A DNA stretch of 64,000 nt from Streptomyces sp. NBRC 110611. Lineage in GTDB: Bacteria; Actinomycetota; Actinomycetes; Streptomycetales; Streptomycetaceae. A program made the position numbers and the translations under genes. Numbering within the stretch: position 1 is the stretch's first letter; every line of letters begins with the position of its first letter. The notes beneath the pieces are model-generated. The model was given only the letters and a program-made list of their open reading frames with translations. It had not been told where the DNA came from and searched no databases. Of the stretch, positions 7,225 to 15,998 are shown one piece after another. The stretch is from the NCBI RefSeq assembly GCF_001590865.1, contig NZ_BBUY01000007.1, positions 174,972 to 238,971 of the forward strand. Reading direction: 5' to 3'.

Positions 7225-10005
7225 TTAGTTGCGTTTGAGGCGGGCTGAGGTGTGCCGGGTCGGTTCGGCGGTGGAAGGGTCCTCCGGCCAGGGGTGCTTG
7301 GGGTAGCGGCCGCGCAACTCCGCTCGCACGGAACGGTATCCGTCGCGCCAGAAGGAGGCGAGATCGGCTGTGACGGCGGCGGGCCGGCCGGCGGGGGAGA
7401 GCAGATGCACCAGTACGGGTACGCGGCCGCCGGCCAGTCGCGGCGACTCCTGCAGGCCGAAGAGCTCCTGCAGCTTCACGGCCAGCACAGGCTGCTCGCC
7501 TTCGTAGTCGATCCGTATGCGGGAGCCGCTCGGCACCTCGAGCCGCTCCGGGGCGAGTGCGTCGAAGCGGGCCGCGTCTCCGGTCGCCCAGGGCAGCAGC
7601 CGGGCCAGCGCCTGGCCCGCGTCCACCCGTTCCAGATCGGACCGCCGGCGCGCCCTGCCCAGTTCCACGCCCAGCCAGTCCTCGACCCGCTCCAGCAGCG
7701 CGGCGTCCGACACATCGGGCCAGGGCGCGCCCAACTCGCGGTGGACGAACGCCATCCGCTGCCGCAGCGCCACCGCGGCGGGTGGCCACCTCAGCAGACC
7801 GAGGCCCTCCCGTCGCAGGCCCGATACGACGGCATGGCGCAGGAGTGCCGGGTCGGGGGTGCCCAGCGGACGTGACGTCAATTCGATCGCGCCCAGCCGG
7901 GTCACGGCCCGGGCCACCACATCGCGGTCCGACCAGCGCACCTCTTCCCCCGAGGAGTGCAACGCGCCGGCCGCCAGGCACGCCGTCTCCTCATCGATCA
8001 CCGCCGCCAGCCGCACCCGTGCCGATGCCGCCGCCACCGGCCGGTCCGCCACCGCGACCGCCAGCCACCCGGCCTCCCGCAGTCGCGAACCGTCCCCGGC
8101 CCGGGTCCCCGGTCCCGCCCCGGCCCCCGCCAGCTCGGCACCGGTGCCGGATGCCATGAGGTAGCTCCCCACGCCACGGGCCCGTGCCACCCGCTCCGGG
8201 AACGCCAGCGCGGCGATGAGGCCGGCGCCGGCGTCATCGGAGGCACCCCCGGCAGTGCCGTCACGGGACGTCCCCCTGCCGGGGGAGGCGCCCCCGTCGC
8301 GGGAGGCACCCGTGCCTGCGGCGGCCGCCGAGCATGCACCGCTGCCCGTACCGGCCCGCATGCCGTTCTGCGTACCGGCCTCCGTACCGGCTTCTGCGTC
8401 ACCGCTGATGGGCGCGCCTTTGTCAGCCCTCCCGGGAGCCTGCCGGCCCGCTGCGGCGAGCCGCCGCGCCTCCTGCCGCCATCTGGCGGCGTACGCGTCG
8501 CCGCCGCGCCGCACCGTGCGCCAGGCAGCGGCCAGATCGTCTCCGTACGACCGTGGCGGCTCCTCGCTCAGCAGGGCGACCACCTCCGCGGCCCGCCGCA
8601 TGCCGACCTCGCCCGCACCGTCCAGCAGGGCGCGCGCCAGCCGGGGGTGCACGCCGAGCCGGGCCATACGTATGCCCCGGTCCGTGGCCCGGCCCTCCGT
8701 GTCGAGGGCGCCGATGGCCGTGAGCACCTCCCGGGCCGCGGCCAGCGCACCCGCCGGCGGCGCGTCGAGCAGCGCCAGACCGCTGGCGGCCGGGTCGCCC
8801 CAGCAGGCGGCCTGCAGGGCGAACGCCGTCAGATCGGCGACCTTGATCTCCGGCTCGGGGAACGCCGGCAGCCGCCCGTCCTCGCCCTCCGGCCAGCAGC
8901 GGTAGACCACACCCGGTGCCTCGCGCCCGGCCCGTCCCGCGCGCTGACGGGCCGCCGCCCGGGAGGCCCGTACGGTCGTCAGCGCGCTCAGCCCCCGTGC
9001 GTGATCCATCCGAGGCACCCGCGCCAGCCCGCTGTCCACCACCACCCGCACACCCGGCACGGTCAGGCTCGACTCCGCCACCGAGGTCGCCAGCACCACC
9101 CGCCGGACGCCGTCCCCGCCCGCCAGCACCGCGTCCTGCACCTCGGCCGGTGCCCGCCCGTGCACCTGCAGCACCTCGGCGTCCACCCCGGTCAGTTCCC
9201 CGGCGACCCGTCCGATCTCCCCGACGCCGGGCAGGAAGCACAGCACGTCGCCCGCCTGCTCGCGCAGCGCCCGCCGCACCACCGCGGCCACATGTGTCAG
9301 TAGCGCCGGATCCACCTGCATGCCGTGCGGCGGCCGCACCGGCCGCTCCGGTGGCGCCCACACCGTCTCCACCGGATGTGACACACCTGCCGCCTCGACC
9401 ACCGGGGCAGGCCCCGCCGGGCCACCGAGCAGCCCGGCCCATCCCTCGGCGTCCGTCGTCGCCGACGCGGCCACCAGTCGCAGGTCGGGGCGGAGTGTCT
9501 CCCGTACGTCCAGGAGGAACGCCGCGGAGGTGTCGGCGTCGAGATGCCGTTCATGGCACTCGTCCAGTACGACGACATCGACCCCGGCCAGCTCCGGGTC
9601 GCGCTGCAGTCGCTGCAGCAGTACGCCGGTGGTCACGACCTCCACGACGGTGTGCGGCCCCACTCGTCGCTCACCGCGCACCGTGAAGCCGACCCGCCCG
9701 CCCGCTCCCCGGTCACCACCCGTGTCGGGGACGCTCTTGCCACCCCCGCCGGGGACGACCTCGCCGAGCAGCCAGGCCATCCGCCGCGCGGCCGCCCGGG
9801 CCGCGATCCGCCGTGGCTCGGCGACGAGTACCCGCCGCAGCGGCCCGTCGCCGGTCAGGCCCGCGAGGTCCAACGGCACCAGGGTCGTCTTGCCGGTGCC
9901 GGGCGGTGCGCACAGCACCGCGCTGCCGGCCTCGGCGAGGGCGGTGCGCAGCGCGGGCAGGGCGGTCCGTACGGGCAGCTGGGCGAGGGCGTCACGGTCG
10001 GTCAC
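7225..10005 (-). CDS. hrpB: ATP-dependent helicase HrpB
   Basis: DEAH/RHA-type helicase of 926 aa, longer than the roughly 810-residue E. coli HrpB. Walker A is GTGKTT (residues 36-41), motif II is DECHERH, and motif VI-like QRAGRAGREAPG follows. The C-terminal HrpB-specific region runs to the stop. The extra length is partly a low-complexity Gly/Ala/Ser/Asp insertion of about 75 residues between the helicase core and the HrpB C-terminal domain. I chose GTG 10005 because it lies 7 nt after the -10 element of a RecA-NDp-like promoter, exactly as in uvrB and uvrC, implying a leaderless mRNA; in-frame starts further upstream would overlap that promoter. HrpB family function in vivo is poorly defined. 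Confidence 0.9.
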   Translation of the reverse strand: MTDRDALAQLPVRTALPALRTALAEAGSAVLCAPPGTGKTTLVPLDLAGLTGDGPLRRVLVAEPRRIAARAAARRMAWLLGEVVPGGGGKSVPDTGGDRGAGGRVGFTVRGERRVGPHTVVEVVTTGVLLQRLQRDPELAGVDVVVLDECHERHLDADTSAAFLLDVRETLRPDLRLVAASATTDAEGWAGLLGGPAGPAPVVEAAGVSHPVETVWAPPERPVRPPHGMQVDPALLTHVAAVVRRALREQAGDVLCFLPGVGEIGRVAGELTGVDAEVLQVHGRAPAEVQDAVLAGGDGVRRVVLATSVAESSLTVPGVRVVVDSGLARVPRMDHARGLSALTTVRASRAAARQRAGRAGREAPGVVYRCWPEGEDGRLPAFPEPEIKVADLTAFALQAACWGDPAASGLALLDAPPAGALAAAREVLTAIGALDTEGRATDRGIRMARLGVHPRLARALLDGAGEVGMRRAAEVVALLSEEPPRSYGDDLAAAWRTVRRGGDAYAARWRQEARRLAAAGRQAPGRADKGAPISGDAEAGTEAGTQNGMRAGTGSGACSAAAAGTGASRDGGASPGRGTSRDGTAGGASDDAGAGLIAALAFPERVARARGVGSYLMASGTGAELAGAGAGPGTRAGDGSRLREAGWLAVAVADRPVAAASARVRLAAVIDEETACLAAGALHSSGEEVRWSDRDVVARAVTRLGAIELTSRPLGTPDPALLRHAVVSGLRREGLGLLRWPPAAVALRQRMAFVHRELGAPWPDVSDAALLERVEDWLGVELGRARRRSDLERVDAGQALARLLPWATGDAARFDALAPERLEVPSGSRIRIDYEGEQPVLAVKLQELFGLQESPRLAGGRVPVLVHLLSPAGRPAAVTADLASFWRDGYRSVRAELRGRYPKHPWPEDPSTAEPTRHTSARLKRN

Positions 10006-10012
10006 GTCCCCC

Positions 10013-10035
10013 AGTGTGCCGTCCGCCACTGACAG
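10013..10035 (-). promoter_or_regulatory. RecA-NDp/PafBC-like promoter of hrpB
   Basis: On the minus strand: CTGTCAGTG (10035-10027), 8-nt spacer, CACACT (10018-10013), then 7 nt to GTG 10005. The upstream element matches the mycobacterial DNA-damage motif tTGTCRGTG except at the first base. The -10 deviates at position 1 (C for T) but keeps A2 and T6. Confidence 0.6.
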
Positions 10036-10118
10036 CGCCGTTGCCCTGCGCAGGGGGCCGGGGCCGGGGGCCACCGCGCGTGCACGCCACGTGCCGCCTC
10101 GCGCAGGCAGCCGGGAAG

Positions 10119-10940
10119 CTACGCGTCCGCCTCGCACACGAAGATCGCCGTACCCGGGATCAGATGCCCGCGCAGCGGGGACCAGCCACCCCATTCCTGG
10201 GTGTTCCAGGCCGGCCACTCCGGCTCGACGAGATCCAGCAGCCGGAATCCGGCCGTCACCACGTCCCGTACGCGGTCACCCAGCGTCCGGTGGTGCTCGA
10301 CGTACACCGCCCGGCCGGTCCCGTCCTGCTCGACGTACGGCGTGCGGTCGAAGTACGAGGCCGCGACCGACAGTCCCTCGGGGCCCGGCTCGTCGGGGAA
10401 GGCCCACCGGATGGGGTGGGTCACCGAGAAGACGAAGCGGCCGCCCGGCCTCAGTACCCGGCGGACCTCGCGGAGCACCCGTACCGGGTCCGCGACGAAC
10501 GGCAGCGCGCCGTACGCGGAACAGGCCAGGTCGAAGCTGCCGTCCCGGAACGGCAGGGCCCCGGCGTCCGCCTCCACCAGCTCCGTCGCCTCGTCCGCCG
10601 TGGCGTCGGTGATCCTCAGTGCGTGCTGGAGCTGCCGGTGCGAGAGGTCGAGTGCCACCGGGAGCGCGCCCTGCGCCGCCAGCCAGCGGGAGCACTGTGC
10701 CGCGCCGGCCCCGATCTCCAGGATCCGCCGGCCCTTCAGCGCGGCGGCGGGTCCGAGCAGTGCGGCGTCCGCCTCGTCCAGCCCTTCGGGGCCCCAGACG
10801 AACCGGTCGTCTCCGAGGAACGCGCCGTGTTCGCTCTGGTACTCGTCGGCGTTGCGGTCCCACCAGCCCCGGTTGGCGCGGCTGCTTTCGGTGTCCGAGG
10901 CGTCACGGCGGGTCGCCTCCGGCTCGTGGTCTTGGTTCAT
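10119..10940 (-). CDS. Class I SAM-dependent methyltransferase
   Basis: 273-aa cytosolic methyltransferase. Motif I is ILEIGAGAAQCSRWLAAQG, then VALDLSHRQL (motif II acidic loop), VEADAGALPFRDGSFDLACSAYGALPF, and RRVLRPGGRFVFSVTHP, all typical of the Methyltransf_11/UbiE-like fold. The substrate cannot be told. The N-terminal RGWWDRNADEYQSEHG is common in actinobacterial members. ATG 10940 is the first Met giving the conserved N-terminus; longer in-frame starts would run into the rpsA promoter. RBS is weak. It lies upstream of hrpB on the same strand, but hrpB has its own promoter. Confidence 0.85.
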   Translation of the reverse strand: MNQDHEPEATRRDASDTESSRANRGWWDRNADEYQSEHGAFLGDDRFVWGPEGLDEADAALLGPAAALKGRRILEIGAGAAQCSRWLAAQGALPVALDLSHRQLQHALRITDATADEATELVEADAGALPFRDGSFDLACSAYGALPFVADPVRVLREVRRVLRPGGRFVFSVTHPIRWAFPDEPGPEGLSVAASYFDRTPYVEQDGTGRAVYVEHHRTLGDRVRDVVTAGFRLLDLVEPEWPAWNTQEWGGWSPLRGHLIPGTAIFVCEADA

Positions 10941-11062
10941 CGCGCCTGTCGTCGTAGTCTTCGCTGTGCTTGTAGCCGCAGGGCTGTGAGGCCGCACGAC
11001 CTTGCGGAACACCGCGCACGCCGGGTATGGGGCGTTCTGTCCCGGGTGTGCGCGTTCGCGCA

Positions 11063-11091
11063 TTGACCGTGTCCGGCTGCCCCCGTATGCT
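11063..11091 (+). promoter_or_regulatory. Probable HrdB-type promoter of rpsA
   Basis: TTGACC (11063-11068), 17-nt spacer, TATGCT (11086-11091): a near-consensus vegetative promoter. Transcription would start near 11098, leaving a leader of about 217 nt before the rpsA ATG, room for S1-type translational autoregulation. The region 10941-11062 holds the methyltransferase upstream sequence and no recognisable gene. Confidence 0.75.
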
Positions 11092-11314
11092 ACAAGTTGC
11101 GCTGCGGGCCTGCGCGCCTCGGACGGAGCAGGCCGCGCTCGCATCTGTATGCACCCCTCGGTTTTGAGGCGTTCCGGATCGTCCCGAGTGCTCCGGCATC
11201 CACGGGCTTCCGGTGACAGCGTCTCTGACACTGTCCGGCTTATGCAGAAGCGATACGGGCTCTCGGCGTAGCAGTACCTACGACTTCAATGTCCGTACCG
11301 GAGCCCTTTCCCAC

Positions 11315-12829
11315 ATGACGAGCAGCACCGAGACCACCGCCACCACTCCGCAGGTTGCGGTCAACGACATCGGTAACGAGGAAGCCTTCCTCGCCGCGAT
11401 CGACGAGACGATCAAGTACTTCAACGACGGCGACATCGTCGACGGCGTCATCGTGAAGGTCGACCGGGACGAGGTCCTGCTCGACATCGGTTACAAGACC
11501 GAAGGCGTCATCCCGAGCCGTGAGCTCTCGATCAAGCACGACGTCGACCCCAACGAGGTCGTCGCCGTCGGTGACGAGATCGAGGCCCTCGTCCTCCAGA
11601 AGGAGGACAAGGAAGGCCGCCTGATCCTCTCGAAGAAGCGCGCCCAGTACGAGCGTGCCTGGGGCACCATCGAGAAGATCAAGGAAGAGGACGGCATCGT
11701 CACCGGTACCGTCATCGAGGTCGTCAAGGGTGGTCTCATCCTCGACATCGGCCTCCGTGGCTTCCTCCCGGCCTCCCTGGTCGAGATGCGCCGCGTCCGC
11801 GACCTTCAGCCCTACGTGGGCAAGGAGCTCGAGGCCAAGATCATCGAGCTCGACAAGAACCGCAACAACGTGGTCCTGTCCCGCCGTGCCTGGCTGGAGC
11901 AGACCCAGAGCGAGGTCCGCCAGACCTTCCTCACCACCCTCCAGAAGGGCCAGGTGCGCTCCGGCGTCGTCTCCTCCATCGTCAATTTCGGTGCCTTCGT
12001 GGACCTGGGTGGCGTCGACGGTCTGGTCCACGTCTCCGAGCTGTCCTGGAAGCACATCGACCACCCGTCCGAGGTCGTCGAGGTCGGCCAGGAGGTCACG
12101 GTCGAGGTCCTGGACGTCGACATGGACCGCGAGCGCGTGTCCCTGTCGCTCAAGGCGACCCAGGAAGACCCGTGGCAGCAGTTCGCCCGGACCCACCAGA
12201 TCGGTCAGGTCGTCCCGGGTAAGGTCACCAAGCTCGTTCCGTTCGGTGCGTTCGTGCGCGTCGACGAGGGCATCGAGGGCCTGGTGCACATCTCCGAGCT
12301 GGCCGAGCGCCACGTGGAGATCCCGGAGCAGGTCGTCCAGGTCAACGACGAGATCTTCGTCAAGGTCATCGACATCGACCTCGAGCGCCGTCGCATCAGC
12401 CTCTCGCTGAAGCAGGCCAACGAGTCCTTCGGTGCCGACCCGATGGCGGTCGAGTTCGACCCGACCCTGTACGGCATGGCCGCGTCCTACGACGACCAGG
12501 GCAACTACATCTACCCCGAGGGCTTCGACCCGGAGACCAACGACTGGCTGGAGGGCTACGAGGCCCAGCGCGAGGCCTGGGAGCAGCAGTACGCCGAGGC
12601 CCAGGCGCGCTTCGAGCAGCACCAGGCCCAGGTCATCAAGTCCCGCGAGGCCGACGAGCAGGCTGCGGCCGAGGGCGCTGCGGCGCCGGCGGCCCAGGGC
12701 GCCGGCAACGCCGGTGGCCAGGCCGGTGGCGGCTCGTACTCCTCGGAGTCGGCGGACAACTCCGGCGCCCTGGCGTCGGACGAGGCGCTCGCCGCGCTCC
12801 GCGAGAAGCTGGCCGGCGGCCAGAGCTGA
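11315..12829 (+). CDS. rpsA: 30S ribosomal protein S1
   Basis: 504-aa RNA-binding ribosomal protein that docks mRNAs on the 30S subunit. Four S1 (OB-fold) repeats are visible: GDIVDGVIVKVDRDEVLLDIGYKTEG, then EDGIVTGTVIEVVKGG, KGQVRSGVVSSIVNFGAFVDL and IGQVVPGKVTKLVPFGAFVRV. Actinobacterial S1 has four repeats against six in E. coli. The C-terminus is a long Gln/Ala/Glu/Gly-rich tail (about 410-504). Start ATG 11315 gives MTSSTETTATTPQ, the usual streptomycete N-terminus. The long leader and strong promoter fit constitutive high expression, and a terminator hairpin follows. Confidence 0.97.
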   Translation: MTSSTETTATTPQVAVNDIGNEEAFLAAIDETIKYFNDGDIVDGVIVKVDRDEVLLDIGYKTEGVIPSRELSIKHDVDPNEVVAVGDEIEALVLQKEDKEGRLILSKKRAQYERAWGTIEKIKEEDGIVTGTVIEVVKGGLILDIGLRGFLPASLVEMRRVRDLQPYVGKELEAKIIELDKNRNNVVLSRRAWLEQTQSEVRQTFLTTLQKGQVRSGVVSSIVNFGAFVDLGGVDGLVHVSELSWKHIDHPSEVVEVGQEVTVEVLDVDMDRERVSLSLKATQEDPWQQFARTHQIGQVVPGKVTKLVPFGAFVRVDEGIEGLVHISELAERHVEIPEQVVQVNDEIFVKVIDIDLERRRISLSLKQANESFGADPMAVEFDPTLYGMAASYDDQGNYIYPEGFDPETNDWLEGYEAQREAWEQQYAEAQARFEQHQAQVIKSREADEQAAAEGAAAPAAQGAGNAGGQAGGGSYSSESADNSGALASDEALAALREKLAGGQS

Positions 12830-12876
12830 GCTCGCGCCGACAGGCGGCGGTTCGCCGCTAGGCACTAGCCGATAGG

Positions 12877-12912
12877 CGAAGGCCCGTTCCCTTCCGGGGG
12901 AGCGGGCCTTCG
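12877..12912 (+). terminator. Terminator after rpsA
   Basis: CGAAGGCCCG (12877-12886) pairs perfectly with CGGGCCTTCG (12903-12912) around a 16-nt loop, 48 nt after the stop codon. Confidence 0.8.
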
Positions 12913-13222
12913 TCGTGTCGTCCGGGGTGCGTGCCGTCGGTGAGCCGAATCCGGTCATCCGGTTCGGCGGCGGCGAGACGGGCGGCGAGGTGGCTGGCGT
13001 CCAACGTCCTTGCCGTATCCGGACATTGCGCGCGGGCGGGGCCGGCGGCGCGGGGGACGGCGGGGCCGCGACGGCGCTGGAGCCGGCGGGAGGCGGGGCC
13101 GCGACGGAGTGCTCGTGGGGGCGGGAAACGTGTCCGGAAAGGGGCGGGGCACATCCCGGACCCGGGAATGCCTGCGGGTGATCGTGCGTTGGCGTTCATG
13201 AGAACGAGGAGGAGCGGTCACT
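12913..13222. other. Non-coding gap with 16-bp direct repeat
   Basis: About 310 nt between rpsA and the PAC2 gene without a supportable ORF. A 16-bp sequence, GGCGGGGCCGCGACGG, occurs twice (13059-13074 and 13092-13107). The promoter of the PAC2 gene should lie here, but I see no clear -35/-10 pair. Confidence 0.5.
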
Positions 13223-14176
13223 GTGTTGGATCCCCAGAGTTTGTACGCATGGGAGCCGAGCGGGCTCGCCGAGGTCGAGGCGCTGGCTTCCAGGGACTCC
13301 GCCGGACTGGTGTTGCTGTACCACTTCGACGGGTACATCGACGCCGGTGAGACGGGCGACCAGATCGTGCGGCGGCTGCTCGACGGCCTGCCGAACGAGG
13401 TAGTCGCCCGCTTCGACCACGACCGCCTCGTCGACTACCGCGCCCGCCGTCCGCTGCTCACCTTCGAACGCGACCGCTGGACGGCGTACGAGACCCCGCG
13501 CATCGAGCTCCGGCTGGTGCGCGACACCACCGGCGCGCCGTTCCTGCTGCTGTCCGGGCCCGAGCCGGACGTCGAGTGGGAGCGTTTCGCGGCCGCTGTG
13601 CAGCAGATCGTGGAGCGGCTCGGGGTGCGCCTCTCGGTGAACTTCCACGGCATCCCCATGGGCGTCCCGCACACCCGCCCCGTGGGCATCACCCCGCACG
13701 GCAACCGCACCGACCTGATGCCGGGGCACGCCAGCTTCTTCGACGAGGCCCAGGTGCCCGGCAGCGCGGAGGCGCTGGTCGAGTTCCGGCTGGCCGAGGC
13801 GGGACACGACGTCCTGGGGGTGGCGGCTCATGTGCCGCACTACATCGCCCGGTCCGCCTATCCCGATGCCGCGCTGACCGCCCTGGAGGCGGTGACGGCC
13901 GCGACCGGCCTGGTGCTGCCCGGTGCGGCCCATGCGCTGCGGACGGAGGCGCTGAGGACGCAGGAGGAGATCGAGCGGCAGATCTCGGAGGGCGACGAGG
14001 AACTGGTCGCCCTGGTCAGCGGGCTTGAGCACCAGTACGACGCGGTGGCCGGCGCGGAGTCCCGGGGCAACCTGGTGGCCGAGCCGGTGGAGCTCCCGTC
14101 GGCCGACGAGATCGGCAGGGAATTCGAGCGCTTTCTGGCGGAACGAGAGAGCGATGGTGGCGGGGACGGGCGCTGA
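13223..14176 (+). CDS. PAC2 family protein
   Basis: 317-aa protein of the PAC2 (proteasome assembly chaperone 2) fold. Characteristic pieces are LVLLYHFDGYIDAGETGDQIV at the N-terminus, YRARRPLLTFE, PFLLLSGPEPDVEWERF and GIPMGVPHTRPVG. GTG 13223 is preceded by GAGGAGGAG. Actinobacteria have a 20S proteasome, so a link to proteasome assembly is often suggested for such proteins, but it is inference; members may bind other partners. The C-terminal 80 residues contain a charged helix (EEIERQISEGDEELVALV). Confidence 0.85.
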   Translation: MLDPQSLYAWEPSGLAEVEALASRDSAGLVLLYHFDGYIDAGETGDQIVRRLLDGLPNEVVARFDHDRLVDYRARRPLLTFERDRWTAYETPRIELRLVRDTTGAPFLLLSGPEPDVEWERFAAAVQQIVERLGVRLSVNFHGIPMGVPHTRPVGITPHGNRTDLMPGHASFFDEAQVPGSAEALVEFRLAEAGHDVLGVAAHVPHYIARSAYPDAALTALEAVTAATGLVLPGAAHALRTEALRTQEEIERQISEGDEELVALVSGLEHQYDAVAGAESRGNLVAEPVELPSADEIGREFERFLAERESDGGGDGR

Positions 14177-14275
14177 ACCGGACGGTGCCGCCCCTGATGC
14201 CGCTCTCCCGGGCACTCTCCCTGGCATCGGCCGCCCCGGAGGACCGTATCCCGGCGGACCGTATAGCGTGGGCCC

Positions 14276-14866
14276 ATGGTGAAGGTGGGGCTGACCGGCG
14301 GCGTCGGCGCGGGCAAGAGTGAGGTTTCGCGGTTGCTGGCGTCGTATGGCGCGGTGATCGTGGACGCGGACGAGATCGCACGCGAGGTCGTCGAACCGGG
14401 TACGCCCGGACTGGCGGCGGTGGTCGAGGAGTTCGGGGACGGCGTCCTCACGCCCGAGGGCACCCTGGACCGGCCCAAGCTGGGGGCCGTCGTGTTCGCC
14501 GACCCCGAGAAGCTCAAGGCGCTGAACGCGATCGTGCACCCGCTGGTGGGCGCACGATCGGCAGAACTCGAAGCGGCGGCCGGACCGGACGCGGTGGTGG
14601 TCCATGACGTGCCGCTGCTGGCGGAGAACGGTCTGGCGCCGCTGTACGAGCTGGTGATCGTGGTCGATGCCGCCCCGCAGACCCAGCTGGACCGCTTGGT
14701 GCGGCTGCGCGGCATGGCGGAGGACGAGGCGAAGGCCCGGATGGCGGCCCAGGCGACCCGCGAACAGCGGCTGGCCGTCGCGGACCTCGTCATCGACAAC
14801 GACGGCCCGCTGGAGGACCTGGAACCCCAGGTCCGCGCCGTATGGGAGCGCCTGCGACAGGCCTGA
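14276..14866 (+). CDS. coaE: Dephospho-CoA kinase
   Basis: 196-aa enzyme that phosphorylates the 3'-OH of dephospho-CoA, the last step of coenzyme A synthesis. P-loop GLTGGVGAGKSEVSRLL (residues 5-21), substrate motif DADEIAREVVEPG, and the lid region LVRLRGMAEDEAKARMAAQ. It lacks the C-terminal GrpB/DUF extension seen in some actinobacterial CoaE. ATG 14276 has no good Shine-Dalgarno; a -10-like TATAGC lies 8 nt upstream (14262-14267), so a leaderless transcript is possible. Confidence 0.95.
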   Translation: MVKVGLTGGVGAGKSEVSRLLASYGAVIVDADEIAREVVEPGTPGLAAVVEEFGDGVLTPEGTLDRPKLGAVVFADPEKLKALNAIVHPLVGARSAELEAAAGPDAVVVHDVPLLAENGLAPLYELVIVVDAAPQTQLDRLVRLRGMAEDEAKARMAAQATREQRLAVADLVIDNDGPLEDLEPQVRAVWERLRQA

Positions 14867-15109
14867 CGCCGGCGGTGCCCTCGCCGTCATGACCGTCCCG
14901 CGGCTTCCGCAGTCTCCGACGATGGCCGGTCGGCAGTGAGGCCCGACGATGGCGGGTCGGTAGGGGGAAGTGGCGCAGCCCGCAGTCCGTGCTCGGGGAA
15001 TCCCGTGCTCGTGGGGATTGTTGTGGCCGCAGGTAACGCCGTACGGTCCGTCGTCGACGCATGCCTCCATGGTTGTGGCACCGGTGACGGTGTACGAGAG
15101 GAGCAGTCA

Positions 15110-15502
15110 GTGCCCGAGCACAGTCCCGAGACGCATGTCATCGACTTCCGCGCCGCGGAGCAGCTGTTGGCGGCCCGTGATCCACGCGGCGCGATCCGCT
15201 TGCTGGACTCGGTCATCTCCGCACACCCCGAGAACACCGCGGCCCGACTGCTGCGTGCCCGTTCCTTCTTCCTCGCCGCCCAACTGCGCCCGGCGGAACT
15301 CGAGTTCCAGATCGTGCTGGAGCGTGAACCGGACAACGCCTTCGCCCACTTCGCACTCGGCCGCACCCTGGAGCGCGCCAACCGCTCCGACGAGGCGTTG
15401 CGCCACTTCCGGCTGGCAGCTGCCCTCGAACCACGCCCGGAGTTCCTCCGCGCAGCCCGCTTCGTACGTGACGCCCCCGGCACCGGCGAACACAGCCTGT
15501 AG
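15110..15502 (+). CDS. Tetratricopeptide repeat protein
   Basis: 130-aa soluble protein consisting mainly of TPR-like helical pairs: AAEQLLAARDPRGAIRLLDSVISAHPENTAARLLRARSFF, then RPAELEFQIVLEREPDNAFAHFALGRTLERANRSDEALRHFRLAAALEP. Probably a protein-interaction adaptor. I chose GTG 15110 because GAGAGGAGC lies 6 nt upstream; a longer frame upstream lacks an RBS. It sits between coaE and a convergent DUF6343 gene. Confidence 0.85.
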   Translation: MPEHSPETHVIDFRAAEQLLAARDPRGAIRLLDSVISAHPENTAARLLRARSFFLAAQLRPAELEFQIVLEREPDNAFAHFALGRTLERANRSDEALRHFRLAAALEPRPEFLRAARFVRDAPGTGEHSL

Positions 15503-15598
15503 GCGGCGTGGCACGCCACTCCTGCACGCGCTGTGCCCGGCCCCGGCGCGGTATCGGTCGCCCACCGGTGGCCGGCCATCAGTGACCGGTGTCGCGGG

Positions 15599-15913
15599 CT
15601 ACGGTCTGGTGCCGCGTCCGCGGCTGGAGCGGTTCCGTATGCCGAACGTGTCGTTCCGGCCGTGGTCGGGCTCGTAGGGAGGTATGTCCCTGCCGGGCTG
15701 GTAGTGCGGTCCCTGGCGGATATGGCGGACCACCACGACCAGGTCCGTCGCCGCCACCATGGCCAAGGCGGCGCACGCCGCCGCCCACTGCGGACGGCCT
15801 GCGCCGGCGAAGAGCACGGCCCCGGCGATGGCCCACAGCAGACCCCACAGCGCCAGCCCACAGCGCAGTCTCAGCGAGCTGCGCGCGTGCAGAGGCTCAT
15901 CTCCGGTACGCAT
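15599..15913 (-). CDS. DUF6343 family membrane protein
   Basis: 104-aa protein with two adjacent hydrophobic helices (about residues 18-35 and 42-60) and a polar tail containing VRHIRQGPHYQPGRDIPPYEPD, the hallmark of this Streptomyces family. ATG 15913 has GGAGAGGGG just upstream; an in-frame GTG two codons earlier (15919) is the alternative. Function is unknown. Confidence 0.75.
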   Translation of the reverse strand: MRTGDEPLHARSSLRLRCGLALWGLLWAIAGAVLFAGAGRPQWAAACAALAMVAATDLVVVVRHIRQGPHYQPGRDIPPYEPDHGRNDTFGIRNRSSRGRGTRP

Positions 15914-15998
15914 CGGCACCCCTCTCCCACCTCCAGGATCCTCCCGGCCGGGCGGCTCGTCACGTGCCGCTTCGGCGCCTGTCCGTCGTCCGGCATCG

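Noticed and set aside
11240..12958. Long open frame antisense to rpsA
   Set aside because: High GC makes codon-position shadows; composition is Asp/Leu/Val repetitive and no RBS or domain is seen. rpsA is certain on the other strand.
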